From an uncultured Chitinophaga sp. (GTDB lineage Bacteria > Bacteroidota > Bacteroidia > Chitinophagales > Chitinophagaceae), in assembly GCF_902168175.1 (NCBI RefSeq), contig NZ_CABHOU010000059.1, positions 248,001 through 312,000 of the forward strand: DNA of 64,000 bases. Reading direction: 5' to 3'. Below are positions 8,725-18,302 of the stretch, one piece after another. The position numbers were made by a program, and so were the translations under genes. Position 1 is the first letter of the stretch; each line of letters begins with the position of its first letter. The notes under the pieces are model-generated. The model did no database searches. It had not been told where the DNA came from and saw only the letters and a list, made by a program, of their open reading frames with translations.

Positions 8725-9386
8725 GCTGCAGGGGCGACAATTATCAGCCACAAGTTAGATATTTTATTCCAATGTTGCACGCCTGGGTACCGTAGGTTGG
8801 TTAGCGGTGATGGCAACACGTAAATAGTTGGTAAACAAGGCCTTTGTAAAAAAAATGAAGGGGCGAAAGAATTCGCCCCTTTCCTATTAACCGAATACAC
8901 CTACTGAAAATATGAAACAAAGCCAAATATGGCCCTACTTCACATTACCTTTAAAACATCCAGTCCTGGTGTTGGACCGGCGTTAGAATTTATTGAAGTG
9001 TTAGTTTAATAAACGGTTAATAGTTTGGTCTTTTTCTAGAATACAGTCGGATATGGCTCAAAAACTTTATAGATGAGTAATCTATATTCAATTCGATCTA
9101 CACTGTCCATCTGTCCGCTGATCTCTGCACAAATGCTTTTAGCCGGCAATAAAAATGACATTCATGGTCATAGGTAAAACGGGTCTATAAAACATCTCTA
9201 CGTGAGTTGCGCTTTGCGGGTTATAGCATTAGCTCAACACGTAAATGTATCATTTACAACACTTGACTAACTTAATAATAATGCAGGAATTTCTGAGGAT
9301 TTGGCAAAAAACTATATGGTGTGGCACAGGATGTATCCTGTAACTATGACAAATGTAATAACACTTTTTTAATATAAAAAAAAAAT
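8725..9386. other. 662-bp AT-rich region without a protein gene
   Basis: No credible coding region on either strand. The left part has a rho-independent terminator oriented on the minus strand (8858-8881) and two further hairpins that pair best in minus-strand RNA (8922-8933 and 8960-8980), enclosed by a 6-bp outer stem. The right part has a perfect hairpin GTAAATG TAT CATTTAC (9241-9257), a perfect palindrome ACAGGAT GT ATCCTGT (9326-9341) and a TAnnTTTG box on the minus strand (TACATTTG, 9350-9357). It may encode a small RNA read leftward. I could not match it to tmRNA, RNase P RNA or 6S RNA by eye. Confidence 0.5.
8858..8881 (-). terminator. Intrinsic terminator, minus strand, without an adjacent protein gene
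   Basis: AAGGGGCGAA AGAA TTCGCCCCTT, a perfect 10-bp stem, followed on the minus strand by CATTTTTTTT. The nearest upstream minus-strand gene, cmk, ends 505 bp away, so this may end a small RNA. Confidence 0.8.
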
Positions 9387-10076
9387 TCAAGAAGAATGTT
9401 CCATTATCGCATCTTCTACCCATTGTAACACGAGGCCGAGTTGCTCGTCCATAGTTAACTGACTGTTATCCAATATGATAGCATCGTCGGCTCTACGAAG
9501 GGGGCTAATTTCACGATTGGCGTCGATGTAATCGCGCAATTCCAGGTTCTCTTTTACCTCGTGGATCGTTATATTCTGGTTCTTTTCGTACAGTTCTTTA
9601 AACCGGCGTTCTACGCGTACTGCAGGATCGGCGGTCATAAATATTTTCAGTTCAGCCTGAGGGAAAACAACGGTACCGATATCACGGCCATCCATTACAA
9701 TGCCCTTACGGTTGCCCATCTTTTGCTGTTGTGATACCGCAAAGTGGCGTACAGCACCAATAGCGGCTACTTCGCTCACCTTTTCGGCCACCAGCATTTC
9801 GCGAATAAGGTGCTCCACATTCTCATCGTTGAGGTGCATATCTGCCTGGGCGGTGGCAGGGTTGTATACAAATTCGAGGTGTACATCGGCCAGGGCCTTC
9901 TTTACTTCGGCCTCATCTTTCCAGTTAATGTCATGACGGATAAAGTAGAGCGTAACCGCACGGTACATGGCGCCGCTGTCTATGTATATATAGTCAAGTT
10001 TCTTCGCCAGCTGTTTAGCCAGCGTGCTCTTTCCACATGAAGAGTACCCGTCGATGGTAATGATTATTTTTTTCAA
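9387..10076 (-). CDS. cmk: Cytidylate kinase ((d)CMP kinase)
   Basis: Phosphorylates CMP and dCMP with ATP in pyrimidine nucleotide metabolism (cytosol). The 229-residue protein has the P-loop GYSSCGKST (10-18), the DSGAMYRA motif that follows it in CMP kinases, the GRDIGTVVFP segment near the CMP site, and the R-rich lid around RRFKELYEKN. Length is normal. A perfect minus-strand TAACTTTG box lies 18 bp upstream (10094-10101). It is a single-gene unit; no terminator directly follows and the next minus-strand hairpin is 505 bp on. Confidence 0.96.
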   Translation of the reverse strand: MKKIIITIDGYSSCGKSTLAKQLAKKLDYIYIDSGAMYRAVTLYFIRHDINWKDEAEVKKALADVHLEFVYNPATAQADMHLNDENVEHLIREMLVAEKVSEVAAIGAVRHFAVSQQQKMGNRKGIVMDGRDIGTVVFPQAELKIFMTADPAVRVERRFKELYEKNQNITIHEVKENLELRDYIDANREISPLRRADDAIILDNSQLTMDEQLGLVLQWVEDAIMEHSS

Positions 10077-10093
10077 GCCCTGTTAGATTATGG

Positions 10094-10101
10094 CAAAGTT
10101 A
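10094..10101 (-). promoter_or_regulatory. Bacteroidota -7 promoter box for cmk
   Basis: TAACTTTG on the minus strand, exact match to TAnnTTTG, ending 18 nt before the cmk ATG. Confidence 0.55.
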
Positions 10102-10122
10102 AGGCTAAAAAACAAAATGCAA

Positions 10123-10156
10123 AAACGGGATGCAACGCAAGCGCTGCATCCCGTTT
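10123..10156 (-). terminator. Intrinsic terminator of the T9SS-cargo gene
   Basis: AAACGGGATGCA and TGCATCCCGTTT form a perfect 12-bp stem with a 10-nt loop. On the minus strand the stem runs into TTTTTGCATTTTG, placing it after the gene ending at 10180. Confidence 0.85.
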
Positions 10157-10179
10157 CGGTTGCTAACTTTCCCAGAAAA

Positions 10180-11772
10180 CTACCGGTCGATAACGATTAC
10201 TTTTTCAGTTCGCATTAACCGGTGAGTAGCTTTATCGTAGAACACCACGAGGTAGGTGCCCTTACTAAGATCATTTACGTACACTGTGCCTTGTGAAACC
10301 AATTCGTACTGATGCATCACCTGCCCCAGTATGTTGGTGATCTGCACCAACACGGCCCCTGTGTTACCCTGCACCCTCAGCTGGAACTGTCCCCTGTTCG
10401 GGTTAGGCCAGATATTAACTTCCAGGAATGGCGGTACTGCTTTGACTTCGGAATAGCTGGTACGGCCATTTTTAGATACTGATTTGATACGGTAGTATGT
10501 CCAGCCGCCGTACTGGTTAGGATCGGCGTGTTTGTAATCAATTTTGAAGGTGCTGTTACCGTTGGCTGCCATGGTGGGCACAGTGCCCACTTTAACAAAA
10601 CCCGTATCCTGGTCGTAACGTCTTTCTATTTCAAACACGCTGTTGTTCAGCTCGCGGGTGGTGGTCCACTCCAGCTGGGCGAAGTATTTAGAAAGGCGCC
10701 AGGCGTTAAAATAAAGATAGATGGCGGGAGAATAAGGTCCGTAAATAACAGAGGCCTTTGCAAAGTATTCGTTAGGGCCGAAACCATCGCTAAAGCGGCG
10801 CATTTGCATGGTGGACGTACGTAGTGCAGCTCCTGATGTAAGAGCGCCGGCTACGGGCAGGTAATCAGGATTATCGATGAAATCCCACGCGCTATTATCA
10901 TAACGGCTTACATAACTGTTGGAGCGGAAAGAAGAGAAGTCCTGCCCTTCGTCCGCATTCATGTGCTGCAGGGTAAGATCAGTACTTACCAGCTGTGAAC
11001 CATGTCCAATATTCCATGTTTTATTTGTAAAGTCTTTCCTGTTTGCCGGACCGCTGGTCGCATACTGGTATACACTATCAAATACGCGTACACGAAAATC
11101 CTCTACCGTGCCAGAAAATTTAAGCTGGGCAGGAGAATAAGAAGCAATATTAGTGCCCACCGGGAACACCACGTCGCCATCGGCGGCGCTTACCTGTTCG
11201 CGGTAAACGAAGCCTCCGTTAATGGCAGGGCCGGTAATGATGAATGATTTGTCGCTATAACCAGTAATAGTTCCCGGCCTGTTATTTCCCACTACCAGGT
11301 TCCACCCATTGAGAAACAGGTGACCGTTAACGAGGTGAAGGTTATGACGCACTTTCAGATCGCTCAGATCGGCCAGCAGCACACCCAGGGGATTATCTAT
11401 TTCCAGGTTAGGAAAAGTAGTGCCCGATTTACCGGCTACATTATATCCGCCGAAAATGCTTTGTATGCCAATATTGTTGTAGCGCGGATTATTACCGAGG
11501 AAACGGAATACACCGCCTGTACCGCTAACACCGTCAACACTTTCGTCGAGCAGGGCCGAGCCTACAACGTTATACCAGTACTTCCCGTAGAAGTTCACAA
11601 CTGCGTTCGGATTTGTAAGTATAGCGCCTTCATTCACCACATTGCTGTAAATGGATACAGGATCGCCGGTAAGTACGCCTACTCTCGACACAGCCGGTAC
11701 GAACACCGTATCCTGTGCGGAAGCAGCGGACCATAGCACGCAGCTGATTAATATGGTTAGAATGTGTTTCAG
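10180..11772 (-). CDS. Secreted protein with T9SS type A sorting domain; non-canonical start
   Basis: Extracellular or surface protein exported by Sec and then the type IX system. The last 80 residues form a typical type A sorting domain (NIWPNPNRGQFQLRV..., ...LSKGTYLVVFYD...). The middle is beta-rich and repeat-poor; the part before the sorting domain resembles FN3-like WTTTRELNNSVFEIERR segments often found there. The only standard start is GTG 11739, which leaves just MLWSAASAQ, too short for a signal peptide. Eleven more in-frame codons back to CTG 11772 give KHILTILISCVLWSAASAQ, a complete signal peptide, so CTG is taken as start (530 residues). Function unknown. It heads or follows two other secreted-protein genes on the same strand. 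Confidence 0.8.
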   Translation of the reverse strand: MKHILTILISCVLWSAASAQDTVFVPAVSRVGVLTGDPVSIYSNVVNEGAILTNPNAVVNFYGKYWYNVVGSALLDESVDGVSGTGGVFRFLGNNPRYNNIGIQSIFGGYNVAGKSGTTFPNLEIDNPLGVLLADLSDLKVRHNLHLVNGHLFLNGWNLVVGNNRPGTITGYSDKSFIITGPAINGGFVYREQVSAADGDVVFPVGTNIASYSPAQLKFSGTVEDFRVRVFDSVYQYATSGPANRKDFTNKTWNIGHGSQLVSTDLTLQHMNADEGQDFSSFRSNSYVSRYDNSAWDFIDNPDYLPVAGALTSGAALRTSTMQMRRFSDGFGPNEYFAKASVIYGPYSPAIYLYFNAWRLSKYFAQLEWTTTRELNNSVFEIERRYDQDTGFVKVGTVPTMAANGNSTFKIDYKHADPNQYGGWTYYRIKSVSKNGRTSYSEVKAVPPFLEVNIWPNPNRGQFQLRVQGNTGAVLVQITNILGQVMHQYELVSQGTVYVNDLSKGTYLVVFYDKATHRLMRTEKVIVIDR

Positions 11773-11810
11773 AAGTTTAAGTTTTTGGTGTGAGAAACAG
11801 TGAATTTTTT

Positions 11811-12914
11811 TTAATTCGATGTTACGTACCAGATGTTACCGCCACCGGATTGAAAGGTGTAAGAACGGTAAACCGCATTGGTTTGCCCGGAGATTCCTGC
11901 CACGATGGTATTGTCGATATCGAACGACGTTGGTCCGGCAGCCCGTTCAAATGTGTCACCAACAGGCGTTTCAACGCTAACGGCCACATCTTCGGTTTTC
12001 TTCACAACATAAATCCTTCCCGGGCATGTACTGGCAGGCGGCAGTGTTACGTTTCCCGCCCCTGTCATCACTACAAAATAATGAGCATCAGTTAATGTGA
12101 TGGCCGAACCGCTAGTGGTTACTGGCTTAGATACAGATCCAGTTACCTGCAATGTACTCGTAGCCGCCACAGCGCTACCCACCGCAACATTTCCACTCAC
12201 CGCCGCATTACCTGTAACACTTAACGGCTGTGTTGGTGTGGCGTTACCAATGCCTAAACGGCTATTTGTATTATCCCAGAATAAGTTTGTATTCGCTTGT
12301 GTTACTACGCCAGAAGCTCCTGCAAATAAAACAGAGCCCTGTGTAAGTGTGGCAGACGCTTTCAGAAAATCAGGCGTCCAGTTAGCCCAGCCTGTTCCGT
12401 TATGGCGGAGCAGCTGGTCTGTTGCTGGTGATGCAATGGTTACATCACCCAATAAGTTAAGGGTATAATCGGCTTCAGCAGGTACCACCGCGCCATTGCG
12501 GGTGTTAAAACTGATGACACCGTCGTTCTCAAACAAAGTTCCGGTTACGGTAAGGCCGGTTCCGGCGGTAAGCGAAACGGCTCCGGATGCGCCGTTAACA
12601 GACGATACTTGTGTAGCGCCGGCATCTAACACTTTTTGCCAGGAGGCACTTGTTCTTACAAACAAACTATTCAGATCAGTATTATATACCACCAGGCCAT
12701 TGGCCGCTGTATCAAGAGGATGTTGTGCAAGAGCAGCAGAAGTTACACGGGGAAGTAAAAGACCCTGTTTATTCGAATTAAGTTCCAGCAGCGCATCTCC
12801 GCGCATAACGCCGGGAGCGGTACCACCCATCTTGATCTGGGCGTTTGCCGCCTGTTGTAGCAACATACAGGTGAGGAACGTAAAGCCGGCTTTAATAAAA
12901 GCTTCAGGTTTCAT
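11811..12914 (-). CDS. Secreted surface-type protein, short paralogue
   Basis: Unknown function. The 367-residue product has a signal peptide (about 1-25, ...QQAANAQ), then a module common in Bacteroidota surface proteins: IKMGG...GDALLELNSNKQGLLLPRV and GLVVYNTDLNSLFVRTSASW. The middle is low-complexity, rich in Gly, Ala, Thr, Val and Asn, with a phage-tail-like character (SRLGIGNATPTQPLSVTGNA). A C-terminal domain (about 260-367) contains GRIYVVKK and ends in NIWYVTSN. Both end modules recur in the next gene upstream. No T9SS domain is visible. It could be a fibre or adhesin-like protein. Neighbour spacing of 38 and 91 bp suggests a shared operon. Confidence 0.8.
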   Translation of the reverse strand: MKPEAFIKAGFTFLTCMLLQQAANAQIKMGGTAPGVMRGDALLELNSNKQGLLLPRVTSAALAQHPLDTAANGLVVYNTDLNSLFVRTSASWQKVLDAGATQVSSVNGASGAVSLTAGTGLTVTGTLFENDGVISFNTRNGAVVPAEADYTLNLLGDVTIASPATDQLLRHNGTGWANWTPDFLKASATLTQGSVLFAGASGVVTQANTNLFWDNTNSRLGIGNATPTQPLSVTGNAAVSGNVAVGSAVAATSTLQVTGSVSKPVTTSGSAITLTDAHYFVVMTGAGNVTLPPASTCPGRIYVVKKTEDVAVSVETPVGDTFERAAGPTSFDIDNTIVAGISGQTNAVYRSYTFQSGGGNIWYVTSN

Positions 12915-12963
12915 AGGAGGATTTTATAAAAAAGGGCGCTGGACAGATATGGAACAGTAAGAA

Positions 12964-12992
12964 GATGGAACGGCGCTTTCCGCCGCTCCATC
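12964..12992 (-). terminator. Hairpin after the long surface-protein gene
   Basis: GATGGAACGGCG and CGCCGCTCCATC pair with one mismatch around a 5-nt loop. No U-tract follows on the minus strand, so it may be an mRNA end-stabilising or partial terminator hairpin. Confidence 0.4.
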
Positions 12993-13005
12993 GGTATTAT
13001 GTGTA

Positions 13006-14751
13006 TTAGTTTCTTCTCAGGATGTACCAGTTAGTACCATCAGACTGAACCTGGATACCAGAGTAGTCTACAGTGATAGTGGTTGATGCCGCACCTTCGA
13101 TAGTACCACCTGCAGAGGTAATCTCCAGGATGTTTTCTGCACCGGCAGGTAATTTCTTGATGTTATAAATCCTTCCTTTGCTGGTAGTAGCATCTGGCAG
13201 GGATACAGTGTTTGTACCGGCACCACCGATCTGTACCAAAACAGTGTAGTCGTTATCCAGTATAGCACCGGCAGCGGTAATTGTTCTGATAGCAGCAGAT
13301 AATGAACCTTCTACGTTAAGAGTAGAAACACCTGCAGTTGCGGAACCAACGGTTACCGCGGCGGCAAACTGCTTAGCACCTGCGAAAGCCTGTGCTGCGT
13401 TAGTTACTAAACCACGTGTAACGGTGGTAGCATTCGCATCGGGGAGCTGGAGTACCAGTTCGGTAGCAGATGGACTGGTAATGCCGGGTGCTGTACCAGC
13501 GTTATCTGTAGCAAGGGTAACAGCGCCTTTCAGTGTATTCAAAGTTGCAACACCGGGAGTGAATGCATCACTGTTCATATCAAGGGAACCAATCTGGTTA
13601 CTGCCATCCAGGTACATTAAACGGTAAACAGTATTTGGAGTAATAGCACCGGCAGCTACGTGAGGCGCTTCATCCATTGTTACTGTACCATGGATGCTGG
13701 AAGTATTGGCATCGCCGAATGTACCGATCTGCACGTTACCTGAAAATTCAGCCGTTCTACCTACCAAATTCTGGTTAAAGGTTGCATCACCATCAGAGAT
13801 CAAACCGCTTACGAACGTTTTGATACCATTGAAATTCTGGTCTGCAAGGCTCACCAAACCAGGAGATACCTCGTTGGCCAGGGCGAGAGAAAGTGAATAT
13901 TTACCTGTAGCGGCATCATAAGTCAGCGTAGCACCATTAGTAGCAGTAGTTAAATCACCAGCTGCTGCGGCTGCAAGCGCAAGACGATCTGTAGCATTCA
14001 GTTTCAGGTAGTCATCTTTTGTAAGGAAACCGTACTCGATAGTGCTGGCTGCAGTTACTGTTGGTCCGAGTACTGGCGTATTAAACGTCAGTGTTTTTGC
14101 AGTCGCATCGGATAAGATATTAAAGTTGTTGTGGGTGCCCAGTACGCTGGTCTGGAACGTTGCATCACCTTTAACTTCTACACCACCGGAACCTACTGAA
14201 GTTACAGACTCCTCAAATGCACTGGCACTCATGGTGCGCTTCAGTACTTTACCGGTTGCATCCAACATCAGTACGTCGAGATCTGTTACAGCACCAACCG
14301 TAGGTTGTGTACCTAATTCCACCTGGCCGTTAGCTTTCAAAGTCAGGGCATTTGCGCCACCGGCTTTCAGTATAAAGTCAAAACCATCGTTGTTACCGAT
14401 AGACTGGTTCGCGCCAGGATTGTTACCGCCGAACTTCCAGAAGCTCTGGCCGATAGCGTCCAGATCGCCCAGCTTACGCCATGCACCGTCTGAAAAAACA
14501 TGCAACCCTGGATCTGTCGCACTTGCGAGATATACGATCATACCCTCAGTAACGCCTGTAGTTCCAATAGCTGTGAAGTCGGTAAGACGCGGAAGTAACA
14601 GACCCTTGCTGTTGCTTTCGAGGTGTAATAATGCCTTCGGGTCTATCACAGTTGGATTGGCACCGATTTTTAACTGGGCTTTTGTGCTACTGTACGACAA
14701 AGACAGCAGTCCCACCAGCGCAAAGCTGGCAATACGAAACGTGTATTTCAT
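13006..14751 (-). CDS. Secreted surface-type protein, long paralogue
   Basis: Unknown function; 581 residues. Signal peptide about 1-25 (...YSSTKAQ). The N-terminal module QLKIGANPTVIDPKALLHLE, then SNSKGLLLPRLTDF and GMIVYLASATDPGLHVFSDG matches the downstream paralogue. The middle (about 100-470) is long, Gly/Ala/Thr-rich and beta-like, with phrases such as LATDNAGTAPGITSPSATEL that recall fibre or tail-spike proteins. The C-terminal 110 residues (GRIYNIKKLPAG...NWYILRRN) are again the same domain as in the paralogue, including DYTVLV near its start. The two differ mainly in middle length. Possibly a surface adhesin; no enzyme motif seen. Confidence 0.8.
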   Translation of the reverse strand: MKYTFRIASFALVGLLSLSYSSTKAQLKIGANPTVIDPKALLHLESNSKGLLLPRLTDFTAIGTTGVTEGMIVYLASATDPGLHVFSDGAWRKLGDLDAIGQSFWKFGGNNPGANQSIGNNDGFDFILKAGGANALTLKANGQVELGTQPTVGAVTDLDVLMLDATGKVLKRTMSASAFEESVTSVGSGGVEVKGDATFQTSVLGTHNNFNILSDATAKTLTFNTPVLGPTVTAASTIEYGFLTKDDYLKLNATDRLALAAAAAGDLTTATNGATLTYDAATGKYSLSLALANEVSPGLVSLADQNFNGIKTFVSGLISDGDATFNQNLVGRTAEFSGNVQIGTFGDANTSSIHGTVTMDEAPHVAAGAITPNTVYRLMYLDGSNQIGSLDMNSDAFTPGVATLNTLKGAVTLATDNAGTAPGITSPSATELVLQLPDANATTVTRGLVTNAAQAFAGAKQFAAAVTVGSATAGVSTLNVEGSLSAAIRTITAAGAILDNDYTVLVQIGGAGTNTVSLPDATTSKGRIYNIKKLPAGAENILEITSAGGTIEGAASTTITVDYSGIQVQSDGTNWYILRRN

Positions 14752-15114
14752 AGGATAAAAGGTTAAAAAATGTTCGTTTTAGTATAGAGTTTTTAAGATT
14801 CCTGAATCGGGTGTTCGGTATTAAAAAAGGTTTTTCATTCTGGTATTAAATCAATTTCCGCACTACAATATTACATATATAAATTGATTTTATACATCAC
14901 ACATGGAATATTTTTATAAATTAATATTCACATTCGCACCTTTAAATTACAACAGAATAAAATAGGGGTTGATAAGGAACAACTTAGGAAAAGGCGAACT
15001 GACATCTGCCAGATTAATAAATACATTTAATAATATATAAATAGACAAATTAGTGCCTAAAAACAAGAAAGGCCTCCTTAAAAAGGAGGCCTTTTACTTA
15101 TCGAGAAAGTATTA
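14752..15114. other. 363-bp AT-rich spacer
   Basis: Very AT-rich, no gene. It holds the clpC terminator at its right end (15068-15094) and should hold the promoter of the leftward surface-protein genes; I did not find an exact TAnnTTTG box for it. Confidence 0.6.
15068..15094 (-). terminator. Intrinsic terminator of clpC
   Basis: AAAGGCCTCCTT and AAGGAGGCCTTT form a perfect 12-bp stem with a 3-nt loop, followed on the minus strand by CTTGTTTTT, about 20 bp after the clpC stop. Confidence 0.9.
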
Positions 15115-17646
15115 TTAAGCTTCTGATTTTTCGGACTTACTCTTAGAAGGATTCTTTAAAGTAAATACGAGTTTCTGATTTTCTGTATCCAGATCGGCAA
15201 TAAGAATATCACCATTGTGAATGTTCATATTCAGGATCTCTTCCGCTAAAGGATCTTCCAGGTATTTCTGGATGGCCCTGTGCAGCGGACGGGCACCGAA
15301 CTGCTGATCGTAACCTTTGTCTGCCAGGAAGCCTTTCGCAGCTTCTGTCAGCTCCAGGCTGAAGCCCAGGTTGTTAAGGCGTTTTAATACACCCTGCATC
15401 GTGATGTCGATGATGGTGTATATATGTTCCTTCGACAGCGCATTGAATATGATCACATCGTCAATACGGTTCAGGAACTCTGGAGAGAAGGTCCGTTTCA
15501 GTGCTTTTTCAATTACTGATTTGGTATTATCTTCTTCTGCCTGTACCCTCGCCGTGGTGGAGAAACCAACACCTGCACCGAAGTCTTTCAACTGACGAAC
15601 ACCAATGTTAGAGGTCATGATGATGAGCGTATTTTTGAAATCCACTTTACGGCCAAGGCCATCGGTGAGTATGCCATCATCCAGTACCTGCAACAGGATA
15701 TTATAGATATCCGGGTGTGCTTTCTCTATTTCGTCGAGCAGGATTACAGAGTAAGGTTTACGGCGAACTTTTTCAGTAAGCTGACCACCTTCTTCATAAC
15801 CAACATAACCCGGAGGCGCGCCTATTAAACGGCTTACAGAGAATTTCTCCATGTATTCGCTCATATCAATACGGATCAGCGCATCTTCAGAATCGAACAT
15901 ATAACGGGCGAGCGATTTAGCCAGCTCAGTTTTACCAACACCGGTGGGGCCGAGGAAGATGAAGGTACCAATTGGTTTCTTCGGATCTTTCAAACCTACA
16001 CGGTTACGCTGAATAGCTTTGGTTACTTTGCTGATGGCTTCATCCTGACCAACTACCGCACCGCTAAGGTCAACGGTCATGCGGCGCAGTTTCTCCGTTT
16101 CGGCCTGCACCATCCTTTTAACAGGGATGCCGGTCATCATGCTCACTACTTCGGCTATCGCCTCTTCATCGATCGGGTAACGTTTGTGCTTTACTTCTTC
16201 TTCCCAGATGTTTTTGGCCTTTTCGAGGTCTTCACCCAGTTTCTTTTCCGTATCGCGCAAAGCTGCTGCCTCTTCGAAGCGCTGGCTTTTCACCACTTTA
16301 TTTTTTTCCTGTTTGATGTCTTCGATCTGTTTTTCAAGATCGAGGATGTTCTGAGGAACGTTGATGTTTTTCAGATGCACCCTGGCGCCCACCTCATCCA
16401 GCACGTCTATCGCCTTGTCGGGCAGCAAACGGTCGGTCATATAGCGGTCGCTGAGTTTAACACATGCCTGGATCGCTTCATCATTATAACTTACGTTATG
16501 GTATTCTTCATAACGCGGTTTGATATTGTTGAGGATCTGGATGGTTTCGTCTACAGTTGGTGGTTCTACGATCACCTTCTGGAAACGACGGTCCAAAGCA
16601 CCATCTTTCTCGATATACATGCGGTACTCGTCGAGCGTGGAAGCGCCAATGCACTGCAGCTCGCCTCTTGCGAGGGCTGGTTTAAAGATGTTGGAAGCGT
16701 CCAGTGAACCGGAAGCGCCACCCGCACCTACGATCGTATGTATTTCATCGATAAAGAGAATTACATCGCGGTTCTTTTCCAACTCGTTCATGATCGCCTT
16801 CATCCTTTCTTCGAACTGGCCACGGTATTTGGTACCGGCTACCAGTGCAGCGAGGTCGAGGCTCACCACACGTTTATCGAACAGCACGCGGCTTACCTTG
16901 CGTTGTACAATGCGGAGGGCCAGGCCTTCCACGATCGCGGTTTTACCTACGCCAGGTTCACCTATCAGGATCGGGTTATTCTTTTTACGACGGGAAAGTA
17001 TCTGCGATACCCTTTCGATTTCCTGCTCACGGCCTACGATCGGATCGAGACTGCCACTTTCGGCCAGCTTCGTAATATCGCGACCGAAGTTGTCAAGTAC
17101 AGGTGTTTTCGATTTTGCATTCGCCTGCTTCGATTTTGAAGCATAACTTTTTCTTTCGTCTTCGAACTCTTCTTCTCCGGGATCATCAAATTCGGCCTTA
17201 GGGTCTGTTGATTTCACGAAGCCAAGTTCATTTTTAAATGTATCGTAGTCCACGTCAAACTGTTGAAGAATTTGAGTACAAACGTTTTCTTTATTCTTAA
17301 GGATGGATAACATCAGGTGCTCTGTTTCCACGGTTGGGCTTTTGAGCGCCTTTGCTTCCAGTACGGTCACGCGTATCACCTTTTCTGCCTGTCGCGTTAG
17401 CGGCAAACTGTTGATGTTAGCGATATTCTTACCGGTTTTATCCTTGATAGCCAGTTCCACCTCTTTGCGCAGCTCATAAAGATCCACGTTCAGAGCCTGT
17501 AAAATTTTTACAGCTGTGCCCTCACCTTCCCGAATAATACCTAGCAGCAGATGTTCTGTACCGATGAAATCATTTCCCAAGCGTAAAGCCTCCTCCCTGC
17601 TGAATGAAATGATTTCCTTTACTTGCGGTGAAAAATTCTGGTCCAT
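15115..17646 (-). CDS. clpC: ATP-dependent Clp protease ATP-binding subunit ClpC
   Basis: AAA+ unfoldase that feeds proteins to ClpP. The 843 residues contain two Clp-N repeats (about 5-145), an acidic linker (150-170), AAA-1 with Walker A GEPGVGKT (229-236) and Walker [11 protein letters not shown], a middle region with a UVR-like motif ([18 protein letters not shown]), AAA-2 with Walker [10 protein letters not shown] (about 565) and Walker [11 protein letters not shown], and a C-terminal D2-small domain. A VGF tripeptide (GAGVGFST) sits where ClpP-binding loops occur, so it should dock on ClpP. The presence of the UVR motif and medium-length middle domain separates ClpC from ClpB. The start ATG 17646 matches the family N-terminus. 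Monocistronic, with its own terminator. Confidence 0.95.
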   Translation of the reverse strand: MDQNFSPQVKEIISFSREEALRLGNDFIGTEHLLLGIIREGEGTAVKILQALNVDLYELRKEVELAIKDKTGKNIANINSLPLTRQAEKVIRVTVLEAKALKSPTVETEHLMLSILKNKENVCTQILQQFDVDYDTFKNELGFVKSTDPKAEFDDPGEEEFEDERKSYASKSKQANAKSKTPVLDNFGRDITKLAESGSLDPIVGREQEIERVSQILSRRKKNNPILIGEPGVGKTAIVEGLALRIVQRKVSRVLFDKRVVSLDLAALVAGTKYRGQFEERMKAIMNELEKNRDVILFIDEIHTIVGAGGASGSLDASNIFKPALARGELQCIGASTLDEYRMYIEKDGALDRRFQKVIVEPPTVDETIQILNNIKPRYEEYHNVSYNDEAIQACVKLSDRYMTDRLLPDKAIDVLDEVGARVHLKNINVPQNILDLEKQIEDIKQEKNKVVKSQRFEEAAALRDTEKKLGEDLEKAKNIWEEEVKHKRYPIDEEAIAEVVSMMTGIPVKRMVQAETEKLRRMTVDLSGAVVGQDEAISKVTKAIQRNRVGLKDPKKPIGTFIFLGPTGVGKTELAKSLARYMFDSEDALIRIDMSEYMEKFSVSRLIGAPPGYVGYEEGGQLTEKVRRKPYSVILLDEIEKAHPDIYNILLQVLDDGILTDGLGRKVDFKNTLIIMTSNIGVRQLKDFGAGVGFSTTARVQAEEDNTKSVIEKALKRTFSPEFLNRIDDVIIFNALSKEHIYTIIDITMQGVLKRLNNLGFSLELTEAAKGFLADKGYDQQFGARPLHRAIQKYLEDPLAEEILNMNIHNGDILIADLDTENQKLVFTLKNPSKSKSEKSEA

Positions 17647-17891
17647 TGTGAGATTATTTATTGATTAAAACCCTTACGGGGGCGTGCCTATACAATATTA
17701 GCAAATAAATTTGATTTACCTTTTTGTCCTTGCAATTTTATACTTAAGATTTACTTTTGCTCCTGGAAGGCCTGCGGTGTAATAATATCTACGGAGAGAA
17801 GGATGTTTTGGTATGAGGTACTTCGTAGTGTTTTTTACAGATGGTTTCCTTGATTCCTTTTTTTAGAGATTAAAATTAAACATCCGGGCTC

Positions 17892-18269
17892 ATGAAGTTC
17901 AAAATTGATACCAAAGAAAAAATAGTGATTTTTAGTCCTGAAGGCGACTCCCTGGATGCTAATTTGTCAGCTTCGTTTATCACCGGCATCACCCATTACC
18001 CCGACCTGGAAGGCCGCAATCTCATACTGGACATGGCCGGCATCGAAAAAACCGACGCAAAGGGAAAAGAAGCCATTTTAGCAGTCTACCAACACTGTTA
18101 CGAGAACAACCGCTCCTGCGCACTAGCCCGCCTTCACCCCGACTTAGCACAATTTTTCACCCAAAATCACCCGGAAGTGCTAAATCTTGCACCTACTCTT
18201 GATGAGGCCGTCGACCTCGTGATGATGGAGGAACTGGAGCGCGAGATCGGCAACGGCGACTGGGAATAA
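17892..18269 (+). CDS. STAS-domain-like small protein
   Basis: The 125-residue cytosolic protein has the layout of a STAS domain (anti-sigma-factor antagonist fold): an N-terminal strand KEKIVIFSPEGDSLDA, the central strand NLILDMAGIEKTDAKGKEAILAV where antagonists place a phosphorylatable Ser/Thr after D-x-S/T, and a C-terminal APTLDEAVDLVMMEEL typical for this family. The Thr in EKTDAKG is the candidate site. No partner kinase or sigma factor lies nearby. The gene is 33 bp upstream of rnz on the same strand and probably co-transcribed; this arrangement is common in Bacteroidota. Exact role unknown. Confidence 0.75.
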   Translation: MKFKIDTKEKIVIFSPEGDSLDANLSASFITGITHYPDLEGRNLILDMAGIEKTDAKGKEAILAVYQHCYENNRSCALARLHPDLAQFFTQNHPEVLNLAPTLDEAVDLVMMEELEREIGNGDWE

Positions 18270-18302
18270 GCGCCGTGTTCATCAACAATACTATCATTAC
18301 AC

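Noticed and set aside
8725..9386. tmRNA or RNase P RNA in the long spacer
   Set aside because: No tRNA-like ends or tag frame, and no GAGGAAAGTCC-type core of RNase P RNA on either strand.
14042..14758. 238-codon plus-strand frame
   Set aside because: Antisense to the long surface-protein gene, whose signal peptide and conserved end modules show it to be the real frame.
15115..17646. ClpB disaggregase instead of ClpC
   Set aside because: A UVR-like motif, a middle domain shorter than that of ClpB and a VGF ClpP-loop are present.
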